From Microvelia longipes (taxonomy: Eukaryota; Arthropoda; Insecta; Hemiptera; Veliidae): a stretch of 64,000 nucleotides of DNA. The stretch covers positions 22,217,144 through 22,281,143 of the forward strand of contig JACMZG010000008.1 of assembly GCA_018340805.1 (NCBI GenBank), in the 5' to 3' direction. Below, piece by piece: positions 25,985 to 38,390 of the stretch. Positions within the stretch are counted from its first letter, which is position 1. Each line of letters begins with the position of its first letter. Under the pieces are notes generated by a model. That model had not been told where the DNA came from and did no database searches. It worked only from the letters and a program-made list of their open reading frames with translations. The translations under genes and the position numbers were made by a program.

Positions 25985-26045
25985 TTCTTTAAATACCCTT
26001 CAATTTAATCCGGAGTGACGCCTGAGGAGGCAATGGCCTCGAGAC
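25985..26045 (+). mobile_element. Relic of a Penelope-type terminus
   Basis: GCCTGAGGAGGCAATGGCC followed by TCGAGACC has a CTGANGA-type core and a GGC/GCC hairpin, but GAAA is degraded. It is isolated, without partner or ORF. Confidence 0.3.
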
Positions 26046-26700
26046 CAGTTTTCTTTATAAATTTAATCTAAGTGTATCTTATTTTATTTTGCGAACATTA
26101 TCTTTTGTCATTTCCTCTATTTTAATTTATCCCATTTATTTTATATTTGTCTACAATACCTATGACTTCGTCTAACTGAACATTTATGTGTTAAAATTAT
26201 CCGCCTGTGAAGAATCATTGGATGCTTGTACAAGCATCCAGTGATTTATTTCTCTTGCAAGAATTCAGGTTGCTCTTACAAGTTTTATTAAGCCACTAAA
26301 ACTTTATTGACTCGGATAGTTGTATTAATCATTACTGTTGTTGTTCTATTTAATAAAGTTTGTATTATAAGAACTACTTCGGAAAAAAAAAAAATGTATC
26401 TGCTCAAAGATAGGGGTTCTAACTTATTCCATTGAGTGCTCTGAACCAGCCCATAGACGACTTGTTGTGATCTAGTGTAAGGTCTTTGAGTAGTGTTAGA
26501 TGTAGTGAGGATAGCCATAGCCATCCTATATACTCTGTCATACGCTTATTTTTAATGTTCTTCCACCTGTTCTTGAAAGTCGATCAATGAGGATGTCCTC
26601 TTTCTTCGAGTTTTATCTTACTGCCATCTCTATGCAATGTACCTCTTCATTGCAAGATGTAAATCTTTATTCCGTATTTCTTTAACCTCCAACTTTTGTC
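26046..26700. other. No recognised gene
   Basis: A short mirrored pair GGATGCTTGTACAAGCATCC is at 26219-26238. The 78-residue minus-strand frame is not supported. Confidence 0.5.
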
Positions 26701-27420
26701 TTTTTTACTTTTCCTCATTTATACCGTAGGTATATAGGCCTATATAGGTATATATAGGTATATAGGCCTCCTGTGTGGTTTTCTCAAAGTTGTCTATCTG
26801 TATGTGTGTGCGTCTGTTATCATCGTAGCGCCTAGTGTATTTATGACTATCAGTCTACCGCAATAGTTGTGCTATTTGAAAAATAACTTTTTATGACGTC
26901 ATTAACATGCAATAGTGACTCAGCAAAAATTTAGAAAAACCATAAGATGCGGAAAATTGACGCGATCGGATTGAGATTTAGCACGCATGTGACTAAGTAT
27001 AAGACTAAGATATGTGCCACGTTTCATCTCCTTATCAGCATTCTTGTGTACATTTTTAAAAATTGTACAAAAATTAATAATGGTCCAATTGAGTTGAAAT
27101 TTAGTACAAGTGTACGAGTACTAATAAATAAGTACACTAAGTTTTGTTATAATATGACAAGTATATCCATATTTTTTTATCATAAACATTAAGGAGTATT
27201 GAGCGTGGTCAGTGCTGTATGAGTGACCGCTGAGAATGCTGCATTTTTTATCTGAAGACGAGGGATCGAGTCAAAGGGCATGCTCCAGTATATATTTGGC
27301 GAACTGGCGAACTGTATTTTTAGGACGACAAAGCGAGTCCGAAGCAGGGAGGATGAGCGAGGCGAATCCGATGTAATGAGGAAAAATTCAGAGGTACCCT
27401 GTACCCGATGTTTTAAACTA
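26701..27420 (+). mobile_element. 5Sr copy, full length
   Basis: The head TTACTTTTCCTCATTTATACCG is followed by a duplicated TATATAGG stretch, CRE (26894-26901) and TGACTCAGC (26916-26924). The 5S block is at 27175-27238 (AGCGTGGTCAGTGC, GAGTGACCGCTGAG). The tail has GACAAAGCGAGTCCGAAGC and the end is AGAGGTACCCTGTACCCGA. Confidence 0.78.
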
Positions 27421-27708
27421 AGACTGAGGCTTACTTCACCTAATTAAACATTTAGCTGTACCGTTGAAATATTTAATAAATCTTAGTATTTTAATACTCC
27501 GAGGTGTAATCAATCATTTAGACACTGATAACATTTTATTAACATAAAATATTCAGCAAGTTTTCAAAAAGTTGACACGCTATACCAGTGTCATTATATT
27601 CTACTTCTAATTAGCATAAATAAATGATAACTTCAGCTGAATAAATTAATGATTAGAAAGTGCAACTATTTATCTTTATAATTAAAGCAGTTGCATTTTC
27701 TTTGTTAC

Positions 27709-27711
<3 letters not shown>

Positions 27712-27792
<81 letters not shown>
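27712..27792. repeat. (AT)n microsatellite
   Basis: About 80 bp of AT with one slip; no composite-repeat flanks are seen on either side. Confidence 0.95.
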
Positions 27793-27795
<3 letters not shown>

Positions 27796-29861
27796 TTTAG
27801 AAAACTCGCTTATATCGTGGCAGTATATCAGTTACATAAAATTAATACCAGAGACTATTAGAGACGAACCACCTCATGGGATTTTTTTTGTCTAGTTTAA
27901 AGGCGATATTTGTACCTCGACACCAGGATGCAGCACAGTCGTTTTGGAGTAGTTGCGTACTTTCTCGATGGATTGCGCCACTGACTCATACACCGTACAC
28001 ACACAAGCACACTTCACACCTCACACTAAGATATCTCCTGAAATGGTCAACAACCCTTGGTTCCATCCCTTATCTGTCATACTTCTCTGGTTACATCTTA
28101 TACCCCTAATCCTTAATCCCTTACCTATGTCTATTGTAATTCATTTATTATTGCATATTGGTTTTTACCAATTTTTTAAGGATGGGAATTTTATCTATAA
28201 TACCTACACACAAATATTATTGTAAAAATATAAGATAAGAAGTGTTAGATCTAATCTTTTTAACTTATATCTCTAATTTTAATACTTTCAATAATAACTT
28301 GCATTTCTTTTAACCCTCTAACAGTTTTTAATCATAATTTCCTTACCTGTTTTTTACTAGGTTAATATTATTTGCTAAGTTATGTTAAATAATAGATATT
28401 TATCAAAAATATGTTGACACTAATATTTTTATTACAGACAAAAATCTGGTAATTATATATTATTATATCCAACAAAAAACTTAGGCCTTCATTAGCTTTT
28501 CACTACAAGATTGTATTTAAAAATAGGTCAACTGTTGCTGATGGTAATAAATGCATACAAATTCCCTATTTATATCCTTTGTGACGTTTAATTTTAAGAT
28601 AATTTTAACTTTGATATCTAATATCAAGGGTGTTATCAGGGGTTTCATTGCTTAAAATGTTAGTATTTCACAACCTTGAAAACGTTTCAAGTGGACTGCG
28701 AAACACTTTCAGGTGGATAAATGAAATCAAGTAAAATTTTTCAGACATTAGGTAAAATTTAGACTTGATAGGAACCCTCTTTGCATTCACCCTATTAATA
28801 AATTCATATTTAACTTACTGCTTAAGTTAAGCAGATTTCATTTCTTTGAAACAGTAATAAAAATAATTAATTATCAAATTTAAAACATCGCGCTTTATTT
28901 CTAAGAATTTACGAAAATATAACATACTGTCCCGGTTTACATTAATTATTATAGGTCAGAGTAGGAAAATGGAGTTTAAAAAATGAAAATGAATATGCAG
29001 AATATTAGAGAACTTATTTGAATAAGTTAATTAAGCAGAAACATATTTGAAAAACACGCTTAACAGTCGCGATCGGTTTGTTTTGCAAAAAAATCAATAT
29101 AGTTCACATTTTATTTTGGGAATCTGTTTGGACATGTTTAGGGATAACCCAAAGAAAAGCCCCTTAAATTTGCTGCGATCATAGTGGACCAAAACGTATC
29201 CCCTTTTTCATATTTTCGTTAATATCTTGGTAGAAATACAAAATATAAAAAAATTCTTGCAAATAAAGTTCAAAGCTTGGTATATTGTCTAAAAATTAAT
29301 TTCTATTAGTTTACTTTCTATTTAAAATCATTAACAAAGGATTTGAAGTTAAAAATGAGTCATATTTCATTTTTTTTAACGTAAACAATCTAAAAATTGT
29401 TTCTTCTTCACGATATTATTCTGATTTTACCACCATAACTCCACGGAAAATTGATAAAATCGTTTGATTTTTTTGATTTGATGTAGTTAAATTTCGAAAA
29501 TATTATTACCTTAATTACAGCTCTCAATTTATTATAGCCGCAGAGCACTGGAGAATTTCAAAACAGAATTTCAAATGTATCTTTGAATCGGCCATTGTCC
29601 CGACAATTAATGAAGATATCAAATAAAGTGGTATATCTAGGGTTTATGATAGATGGATAGTGTCAAGCAGCATCGTGCTAAGATGTTCTTAATATTCGTA
29701 CGACAATTTAAATTATTTTTGAAAATTTTTAATTTTATGTAACTTCTTTATTCTTTTATAAAACACTCTTGACTTGTTTCTAATTTTTTAAAAAAGTGAT
29801 GAAATATAAAATTGATTGCTTACTTTATCACTTAGTCCGAAATTATGAAGAATGGCGTAAC
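27793..29861. other. No recognised feature
   Basis: Two overlapping frames at 27876-28225 are threonine- and histidine-rich from CACACA-like sequence and show no domain. The rest is AT-rich. Confidence 0.5.
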
Positions 29862-30545
29862 AAATATACACCGTAGGTATATAGGAAAAGTATGTGCTTG
29901 CAAAAAAATCCGAAACCGGGATTAAACCGGAATTATCCGTTTCAGCGCTTTTAAGACCTCCTGAGTGGTTTTAGCAAAGTTGTCTGTCTGTATGTGTGTG
30001 TGTGTCTGTTATCATCGTAGAGCCCAGTGTATTTATGCTAGAGAGTACAAGGGTCAGTCTACCGCTGTAGTTATGCTATTTAGAAAATATTTTTTTTAAT
30101 GACGTCATTAATCCGCAATAACGACTTATTTGGAAAATCAAAAATTTTTATAAACGCATGTGACTATGCATAATTTTAACATATATTCCAAGTGTCATCT
30201 CATTATCAGCGTTAGTTATTTTTTTTAATCACTTGTGTATGTTTGTTAAAAATATGGAAAAATCAGGAAATGGTTTAATTGAGTTGAAATTTGTATTATT
30301 ACCTACTAATATTTCCGTTTTAATACAACAAGTATATTTATGATTTTTGTTGCATCATAAAAATTAATATGTATTTTATCTGTTTGTCACCTTAGTGTTA
30401 AGCACCTTAATAATAAATAAATGAAAATTAAGGAACATTGAACATGGTCAGTGCTGTATGGGTGACCGCTCAGAATGATATAAATGCATTTACTATCTGA
30501 AGTCGAGCAAAGCAAGGCATATTGCAGTATAAATTTAAAGCTAAT
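29862..30545 (+). mobile_element. 5Sr copy fused to composite repeat copy 2
   Basis: Head, CRE (30100-30107) and 5S block (30430-30478, CATGGTCAGTGC, GGGTGACCGCTCAG) are present. The 5S block is split by about 60 bp inserted after TTGTTGCATCATAAAAATTAA, with that junction sequence partly duplicated. The tail breaks off at 30540 into the composite repeat. Confidence 0.7.
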
Positions 30546-30636
30546 AGGATAGACGTCATGGTGGAATTCGAACCTCGGACCACGACACAAATCCGTTTCA
30601 GAGGTCCCTAATGACGAAAAAATACGTTTCGCGAAA

Positions 30637-30637
<1 letters not shown>

Positions 30638-30687
<50 letters not shown>

Positions 30688-30691
30688 TTAT

Positions 30692-30778
<87 letters not shown>
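30638..30778. repeat. (AT)n microsatellite inside composite copy 2
   Basis: Flanked by GTTTCGCGAAACTT on the left and TTTAGACACTTTCTTGTAA on the right, as in the other composite copies. Confidence 0.95.
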
Positions 30779-30781
<3 letters not shown>

Positions 30782-31097
30782 GACACTTTCTTGTAATCAC
30801 TCTATCTTTCGAACAGATTAATATTTTTTAATCAAACTTGGTACAAAAATCATATTGAAAAGGTTCTTATGGCGTCACTAACCCGGTTTGCTGAGTAAGC
30901 AAAATTTTGAAAAAATTGGCAAAATTCAGGGTTAATATTTTTCTCTTCTTTATCTCTTCTTGGTCTGTATTTTCCTAAGGAAATGCGCTAAAACCTTTAA
31001 AGATAACTGACTAAGCTTAAAGATAAGTAACTAAGCTTTAAACTAGAGCAAATAATAGTGCGTACTTCTAATTTTAGACGCATAGTTTTCTACAACT

Positions 31098-31110
31098 AAC
31101 TGGATTATGC

Positions 31111-31163
<53 letters not shown>

Positions 31164-31172
31164 GGATTATGC
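31098..31172 (+). mobile_element. Poly(A)-only insertion with target duplication
   Basis: AACTGGATTATGC occurs at 31098-31110 and again at 31160-31172, with one C and about 50 A between. The related copy at about 40615-40640 has no such insert. This is what a target-primed event that copied only a poly(A) tail would leave. Confidence 0.7.
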
Positions 31173-31949
31173 GCATTTCCTTTGGAAAATACAGACAAAA
31201 TGAGTTAAGAGCAGTGCTTGACAGTTGAGTAACTACTTAGGTTCTAAAGCATGAACCGGAACCACGCAATGGGCATGGTTCTTGCATAAGCAAGAAATGG
31301 GTTGTTTAACACGCATTCTAAATAAAATTCGCCCGACAGCGGACCACCGCGCCGGAATTATTTACTTAGTAGTTGTAAACTTATATAATCTAAAAAACTA
31401 TAAAAATGATCATTCCAACCATTATAGTTGTTAAGCACGGAAACACGCATCCAAAGGAAATTCGCCCGACATGCGGACCACCGCGCCAGAATTATTTTAA
31501 AATTATTATTATGATTTTTTTAACAATAAATATTGGAGGAGGATTAATTGCAACATTAATATCATTGTATATATAACATTATGATGAAAAGAAAATAATA
31601 TCACCATCTCTTAGGTTTGTGGAACTTAAAGTAAATCCATTTAAATGCTATTGTGAAAATTGTCAAGGTAGGGTTGGGTCAGGTAGAAGAAAGTAGTTGA
31701 TGTGATGAACATCTAAAGACAAAGATGGATATATCGCGAAATTGGTTGTCTCTTTCTATTATCCAAAGTTAAACATGTTGCTACCTGAGAGCGACACTGT
31801 ACAGAGAAAATTTTCTAAATGTGAGGGTGGGGTAGAACTAGCCTTACCAAAATCTCCTATATAGGTGGGGCCTCTGGTTCTAAGTACTCCGTGTTAATAC
31901 ATTACATTTTACATTACATGTAATATGACAAACTGATAAAAGACAACAA

Positions 31950-32100
31950 CAATGTTATCCTGTGGCCGCCAAGTGGACAGTGGACTTAGGGAGTGGCGGG
32001 GTCGCAAAGCAGCCCCCACCGTTGACGCTGCGCAGAATCCGAAGTTCCGCGGCCGCGATGTGATTAATAGGCCAAAGTCCTCTTGTTGGCGTTAATCAAC
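31950..32100. other. GC-rich island of unknown nature
   Basis: TGGCCGCCAAGTGGACAGTGG, AGTGGCGGGGTCGCAAAGC, CCCCCACCGTTGACGCTGCGC and CCGCGGCCGCGATG stand out from the AT-rich surroundings. No long frame, rRNA or tRNA was recognised. It could be part of an unknown element or a host exon or promoter. Confidence 0.4.
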
Positions 32101-32334
32101 TTTTTTTTAATAGGAAGATACTAACTTTAAACTGGCTTCATTTTTAAATTTTAAGTAGAAATTAGTGATTTTTTTATAAAGCTGGTATTTTACCTGAATA
32201 CCAGCTATATACTTTTTGATTGAGTTGTGTATAAATATTTCTAAACTTTTTAATGCTTGAAGTGAAAGAAACAACCAAGTTAGGTGGGTAGGGTATGCTC
32301 ATCCTGGCACTCTGTGGCAGGATAGCACAGGTAT

Positions 32335-32450
32335 ATAAAGGCTCGCGGAACCTATTTTTCGTGATAACGGACCTCTGAAACAAATTTTGGATACATTCCG
32401 GGGTCCGACTACCACCATTCCAATAGCGAATAGTTCTAAAAAATTTCATT
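32335..32450 (-). mobile_element. Relic of the composite head module
   Basis: GGCTCGCGGAACCTATTTTTC, GGACCTCTGAAACAAATTTTG, GGGGTCCGACTACCACCATTC and AATAGCGAATAG align in order with the composite head. The 122-residue frame on the minus strand across this site is therefore not taken as a gene. Confidence 0.45.
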
Positions 32451-33537
32451 AAAATAACTTGTACAAAGAATATGGCTGTTCCTATTAAAGATGCAATAAA
32501 AAAGATAAACGGAGTCAGCTTTTTTTTACTCTCAACCACCATATTTAATGAAAATATTAAGATTTTTATTTTTAATATAAAGGTAGTACCTGCAATGAAA
32601 ATAAACTTATTGAATAATTTTCATCGTTTTCCTACCATTTTAGTTAGAATGGAAATTTTTATGATAAGGGATTTGTGAAGGTTGGTGGTCTGACAGAGCG
32701 GGATTAGGCAGAATTATGAGGAGCTATTAGAGATGGAAGAGGGCTAAAATAGAAGCGAGAGAAAAACCCTTGCAACGGTTGAAGGCATTAGCCAGCCTGA
32801 AAAGATCTGCGTGGCAGTATTCAGTATTTTTTGTAAATCCGTGGGTGTTTCTAAAAAAAAGTTCGACTGATGTTTCAACTAAATTTCTTTTTATTTCTAA
32901 ACATCCACTTTGACGACTAAACTGTATTTTCTAAAAACTTAACTGACTATAAACTAGTTAAACATTTTCTTTAGTTAATCAAGGGTATAACCTAGGATAA
33001 TCAAGCTCTGGTTAATCCTTGAGTACCGCTGATAAATGATGTCTAATCCTGTGGTATTCGCTATTTAGAGTATTTCTCTTATTTCATTTTAACCCTAAAA
33101 TATTTCTTCTTAGTTTCGTTTCAAAAGAATTCTTTAAGAAATTTAAGACGAAACATTTTTAGGAAAATTCTTGAAATATTCTTTTAATTTAACTGAATCC
33201 TTTAACTGTAAATTAGTGTTTTTGTAACTTGATTTAATCAGGGCTTAATTAAGCTGTTTTGTGAGAATCAGAAACCTGTAACTCTTGTTTACTAAGATAT
33301 CTTGTATTACATGAAGATGATTTTAAATTATTTTAATTTTACCTCCAATTGAAATAAACAACAAAGGTTTACAGCTTGGTTTTCTTGAGTGTAAAGTATA
33401 ATACATCATGACAAAGCCACTGGGAGTTATAAAATAACTCAGACTCTTGTTTCAGTCTAGCCAACTCAATTTAAATATAAATCCTTCATTTAGTTTGATT
33501 TAAATTCATTTAGTCTAGATTAAAATGATTCTTATTG

Positions 33538-34022
33538 GAGGAAAAGTAAATCGTAGAAACTTGATGTACAAAAATCAATCTTTAGGACTAATTTTACTGA
33601 GCGGAAAATACTTTTTCTATGCATCATAAAAATGATTCGATCGATTTGATATTTACCACACTTGTAGTCACAAGCAAGACTAACATATGTGACAAGTTTC
33701 GCCTCATTTTCTGCATTTTTTAAATATGGTACAATTGTATCTCTTAACGGAACAAGAAGTATACTAAGTTTCGTTTCAATACAAGTTTGCATCAAGTTTT
33801 TGTTGGTTTATAGATGTCAAACTGCATCGATTGAGGTTGGTGCCTGGATAGGTGACCGCTGAGAATAAAATTAATGTACTCACCTTCTTAGAACGAGCGA
33901 ATCGAGTCCAAAGACGTTTATTTTCTGAGGTCGAATAAAGCGAGTTTGGAGTAGTGAGGAGAGGCGTAGCGAATCTGACGTAGTGAGAAAAAGTTCTGAG
34001 ATACTTTGTACCCGATGTTTTT
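33538..34022 (+). mobile_element. 5Sr copy, head deleted
   Basis: The middle is followed by a 5S block at 33801-33866 (GAGGTTGGTGCCTGGATAGG, TGACCGCTGAG). Tail motifs GAACGAGCGAATCGAGTCC and GAATAAAGCGAGTTTGGAG follow, then the end GATACTTTGTACCCGATG. Confidence 0.68.
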
Positions 34023-34233
34023 GTTTTCTGGGTGAAGTTGAACCTAAAGCTAAACAACTTACATTTTGAATTAACCCAACTAAGGTTTGGCTTACATTGC
34101 CCAATAGTGTTAAAATGGTATCATAGGGAAGTTTACTTATAGTATTTGGCTTGGCTGATTATTCAATGTGTTGTGTTTGATGTTTAATAAATACATTAGT
34201 TTCTTATTTTTAAGCATAACATCTTCTGTTTAG

Positions 34234-34332
34234 GGCAATTTGTACAAAAAATATTATCTAATAAGACCAGAAAAGTATGAGGTTATTTTACAAGAATACT
34301 TGTTTGTTGTGTACAAGACTGATAAGTGTTTG
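34234..34332 (+). CDS. Candidate 99-nt host exon
   Basis: Acceptor CTTCTGTTTAG and donor TTG-GTAAGG bound an open stretch of exactly 33 codons, beginning GNLYKKYYLIRPEKYEVI and ending YKTDKCL. Composition is more protein-like than neighbouring AT-rich frames. The frame stays open to 34428, so the donor is not forced. The protein is not recognised. Confidence 0.3.
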
Positions 34333-37059
34333 GTAAGGCCGAAGAAAAACTGTGCAAAGTTTTTCTTTGTAGATTTGAAGGAAGAAAAGGCTTGGGGGTC
34401 AGGGGTCGAGAAGGGCGATTTTTCATGAGCCCAGGGAAATTTATCTGTATCCCCGAGGTGACAATGTTTTTCTGCCGGTGAAAAAAATGCTGCCCCCGTT
34501 TCACTTGAGTAAGAACCTTGGCTTTTTTACTTAGACCTTAAGCAATACTAAGCTATGGCATTAAAGAAAGTGCTTTCTTCATCATTACTCTAAATAAGAC
34601 TTGTTTCCGGTTAGATTATTTTCCTTTGCTTTGTGTCACGAGGTCACTGGATTTATGTCTTTGAGAATATTGTTTCTTCAATTGTTTAGCTTCCTGATGA
34701 TTGCTCTTCGCACTAGGCTTAACATTAACTAAATATATAACAGGACAGCTTTAAGGAAAAATTAGTTTTGTTTTTATTACTTGCAGCTTTATTATTCCAT
34801 TAGCGCACTAATTTTGGTCATTATCTATCAATAACCAAAGGTATATGCTATAAATTTCAAATATATATGCTATACATAAATTTCAAAAATTATACCTTTT
34901 TTTGATATCTTATGTTTAAACTTTAATTTATGACTTATTTATTTTTATTAGATCACGCAATTGTTCTTCTACCTTTTTTTAAATTTAATTTGATGTTATT
35001 TTTACAATTGAAAACAGTACGATTTCAGTGATGATCGTGAAATAAAATGCCAGTTATGGTTTAAATTACAGTTTTGTGGAAAATGGTGTTTTTTATAATT
35101 TTAGCATTTCAATTTTTTTTATAATTTTGGCATTTATAATTTTAACAATAAGAATTGTTTATATTATTATATAACCTTACATAAAACGTGTAACATCCAC
35201 TACATGTAAACTTGTTATGATGTATAGCATGTAATAATAGACTCAAATTTTCATTTGTCTAACTTTTGATAAACCTTTAGACCCTACAAGGAAAACTGAC
35301 TTGTGTAATTTTCCTTGTGCCTCTAATAATTTATTTTTAGAAAAAAACAAGTTTGAGAAATTTAAAAAAATTGTAATAGAATTATATATTTTGAAATTAA
35401 ATAGAGAATATTATATTATAACTTTGCATATAGACACAATAAATAAATAATTTGTCAAATAATGTTTGATTTTACGTTTTCATTAAAACTTAGCAGCGTA
35501 GGTTCTCTTTAAACTTAAAAAAAAATCAAATTAAGAAATGGTTACTCAACAAATAAAATGGTTTATTAACAAACATTTGTTAAAAAATGCTTTGCTTTTT
35601 GTACCTTTGTGTGGGTTTTAATGTATATTTATTTAGGCACCAACGTAATCTTTACGTTTGATACTTTTTGACCAAACATAGAGTAAAAAATGAATTTTCT
35701 TTCATAGAAACTCGTTCTTGCGTTAATTTAATTAAGTATACTTATTAAGTCCCTATTTATTTTGGTAAAATTATACTTTTGTACATTTTAGCGAATTTTT
35801 AACAGGAAAATTACGTTTATGAGGTTGTTCTGATAACGGAATTTCGGAGTGGGAGAAGTTGGAATGATTTCTACTTTTTACGTACTTAACGTTATTTGCC
35901 AATTTGCGCAATTGGCAAAACTGAATTATGACGTCATCACCTATATGTGTGTAGATGATTCTATATATTCAGTTGGCGCCTAATATTTGTTTAACAGGTT
36001 CTCGAATATAAACCAATGTTAATGTATGGGGAGATGTTGGTGAGGATTTGTAACGGGTTTGTATTTCATTTCAAAACTTCGTGCCTGCTATGAGTAGCAC
36101 CCTATAAGCTGTTTTTCCCAAAGGTAAATCGCTAATGAGTTTAACAATTTAGTAGTTAAATAAAGCGAAGCAATTTTTATTAGGGTTCAAGTTAAGTAGG
36201 AGTGGCAGGAAAATAAACTTTCCAGACAATAGACAACTAGTTCTATAGCATTATTTTTAATAAGGATGACATTTTTAAGGTCATTATTACTTTAAATGTT
36301 TCTTTGGAAAGATTGAAAAAACTAAGTATTAAAGTTTTTTTTAAAAAAAGGAAACAGGAAAAAAATAAGAAGAAAAGTTTGCATTTTCTCTTCAAACAGG
36401 GTCTTTTAAGTTGTTCAATCTTTTCTGTACACTCCTATATATATTTCTCTTTAATGCTTTTCTAGATCTTTATCTAACTTTTTTTCTGTGAGTAGCATTT
36501 TTTACAAAAATCTTTCCTTCAAATACTGATTTTTAAAGAGTTCTTGAAAAACTACTTCAACTACTAAGTATGAATGATGTTTTGCTTTTCTTCGTTTTTC
36601 TTTTAGTAAAAACAAATATTAGAAAGGAGGTGGTAAGTATAGAGAACTTTGATGAAAGGTGTAATAATAACAGTAAAATAAATTCCTCGAAATAAAATTT
36701 CATATTTATCGTAAATTTCGGGCTTAGTGGTTTGTCTAATATATAGGAAATGAAAAGTAAATTAATAGTATATATACTACAATTTCATTTTGTTATTGAT
36801 CCCCATTTTGAAAGTATTGAATTTTCAAACTTTGACGCCCTATAACATCTTATTTTTGTCACTGTTTTTAGACGTATCGTCGCAGATAGTGAACATATAA
36901 GCAACTAGCAGTCCGTAATAGGTTTAGACTTTGATGTAAAAGATTCACCCGCATTATTTGATTGAACGCTTATTCTTTATACCGTATTATTTTTCTAAGC
37001 TTTGATTAATCTATAACTATAACTTCCTTATAGTCATAGATTAATAGGTATTTGGTTTC
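34333..37059. other. Mostly unrecognised
   Basis: A faint composite-like relic with CRE TGACGTCA (35939-35946) and AAAGGTAAATCGCTAATGAG (36120-36139) is present. No gene is supported. Confidence 0.5.
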
Positions 37060-37715
37060 CAAATGATTTTGAGGTCGAGTGTAGCGAGACCTATGTAATG
37101 CCACCTTAAGCTTCAGATTCGACTACCCTTATGACGTCTATCCCTGTCCTATAGAGGAAATTCGCTAATAATCATGATAATCGAAGCGAGTCCAAACTCG
37201 TACCATCCTAGATATCAGATAAACATTCTATTCTAAGGTCAAGCGCAGCGAGGCCGAAGTCATAACTCCCTAGATTTTGTGAAGATTTAGGTCTTCCGGT
37301 GGTGACCGCGTTAATGTATATGGAGATCATCTAGATCTCTTCATCTATATTAACGCGGTCATCACAGGAAGACCTAAATCTTCATGACAATAACCGCGGA
37401 AGCCTACGAAGTTTATTCCCTAGATTTTGGATGACCTGTTTACTTTGAGGTCAAACGCAGTGAGTGATATTGAATTAATACTACCTATTGACCTAAGGCT
37501 TTGGATAATCATTCCACTCTGAGGATGAGCGAAGCAAGTCAGAAGTTATGACACCTTAGACTTTGAATAATCATTTATTTTGTGGTCGAGCATAGTGAGA
37601 CAAGTAATTACACCATGAGATTTGGAAAATTATTACATTCTGAGGAATTGCGAAGCGAGTTCGAAGTTGTGAGGAAAAGTACCGAGTTACCCTGTACCTG
37701 ATTTTTCAGTTTGAA
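37060..37715 (+). mobile_element. Expanded array of 5Sr tail motifs
   Basis: About six spaced units of the form GAGGTCGAGCGCAGCGAGGCC (for example 37072, 37240, 37447, 37520, 37583, 37640) lie 60-200 bp apart. They end with AGTTACCCTGTACCTGATTTT. A relic of the composite head (TATGACGTCTATCCCTGTCC, AGGAAATTCGCTAA at 37128-37165) and a 107-bp palindrome (37279-37385) are embedded. No 5S block is present. Confidence 0.6.
37279..37385. repeat. Palindrome of 107 bp
   Basis: TGAAGATTTAGGTCTTCC...GACCGCGTTAAT runs into its complement around a short centre (TATGGAGATCATCTAGATCTCT). The sequence just right of it (ATAACCGCGGAAGCC) is also found, inverted, at 54393-54410 and belongs to the same repeat. 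Confidence 0.8.
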
Positions 37716-38390
37716 TTTCGTGGAGAAATATTAAATGGCAAAATTATAAAAATAAAAACAAACCAACAAAAAGAGAAGGTTGTCAAGCATTTATGTTGAC
37801 TTATTATCTATTAGGTTTTCTAACATCCGGTCAAAAGGTAAAACACTTCTACAGGAAACATGGAAACTAAGGTTAGCTTGGGATGATCATCTTCTGAACA
37901 GTTATCTAAAAATTGGGTATCCTTGTTTAAGGAAAATTCTGTTTATTCCAAAATAAAATTTGTCGCAGTTATTCATTAGCCACTATCAGATCAAACTATA
38001 AATTTTATGATTAAGTCATAAAATGTATAAGGTGGTTGCGTATTTTTGCATTATTTTGGCTAACTCGCTACCTATAGCGTTAATTACTGGTAAGTCTAAA
38101 ATAGCACCTTTGACTGTTGTCAATACCTACGCTTTTGGCTAGTGGAATAGCAATCTTCATGAAACAAAATCATGAATTTACAGTACCGATATTTGTTTGT
38201 CTGATTTAAAAAATAGTGTTATCTTGAATCCATTCAGAATGAATAAAATTATGGAATTTGAAACTCTCCCCCTCAACTCCACACCGTTTTTATGGGACCT
38301 CATAAGCGTAATTTCCTATTGAAAAATAAATCACTAATATCTTACCTTTCATTGCAGTCTATAGATATTAATTTATCTTTCCTGTTTCAG

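Larger units (their letters stand above)
30546..31500 (+). mobile_element. Composite repeat copy 2 (centre deleted)
   Basis: Head GGCGTCATGGTGGAATTCGAAC, (AT)n (30638-30778) and the start of the CRE/MARE module are present. A deletion near 30935 then joins directly to the right part of the fold-back module (30960-31497), which ends ACCGCGCCAGAATTATTTT. A poly(A) tract flanked by a direct repeat interrupts the fold-back part at 31111-31160. Confidence 0.78.

Noticed and set aside
32174..32542. 122-residue minus-strand frame with hydrophobic N-terminus
   Set aside because: Its middle is a relic of the composite head module, so the frame is probably fortuitous.
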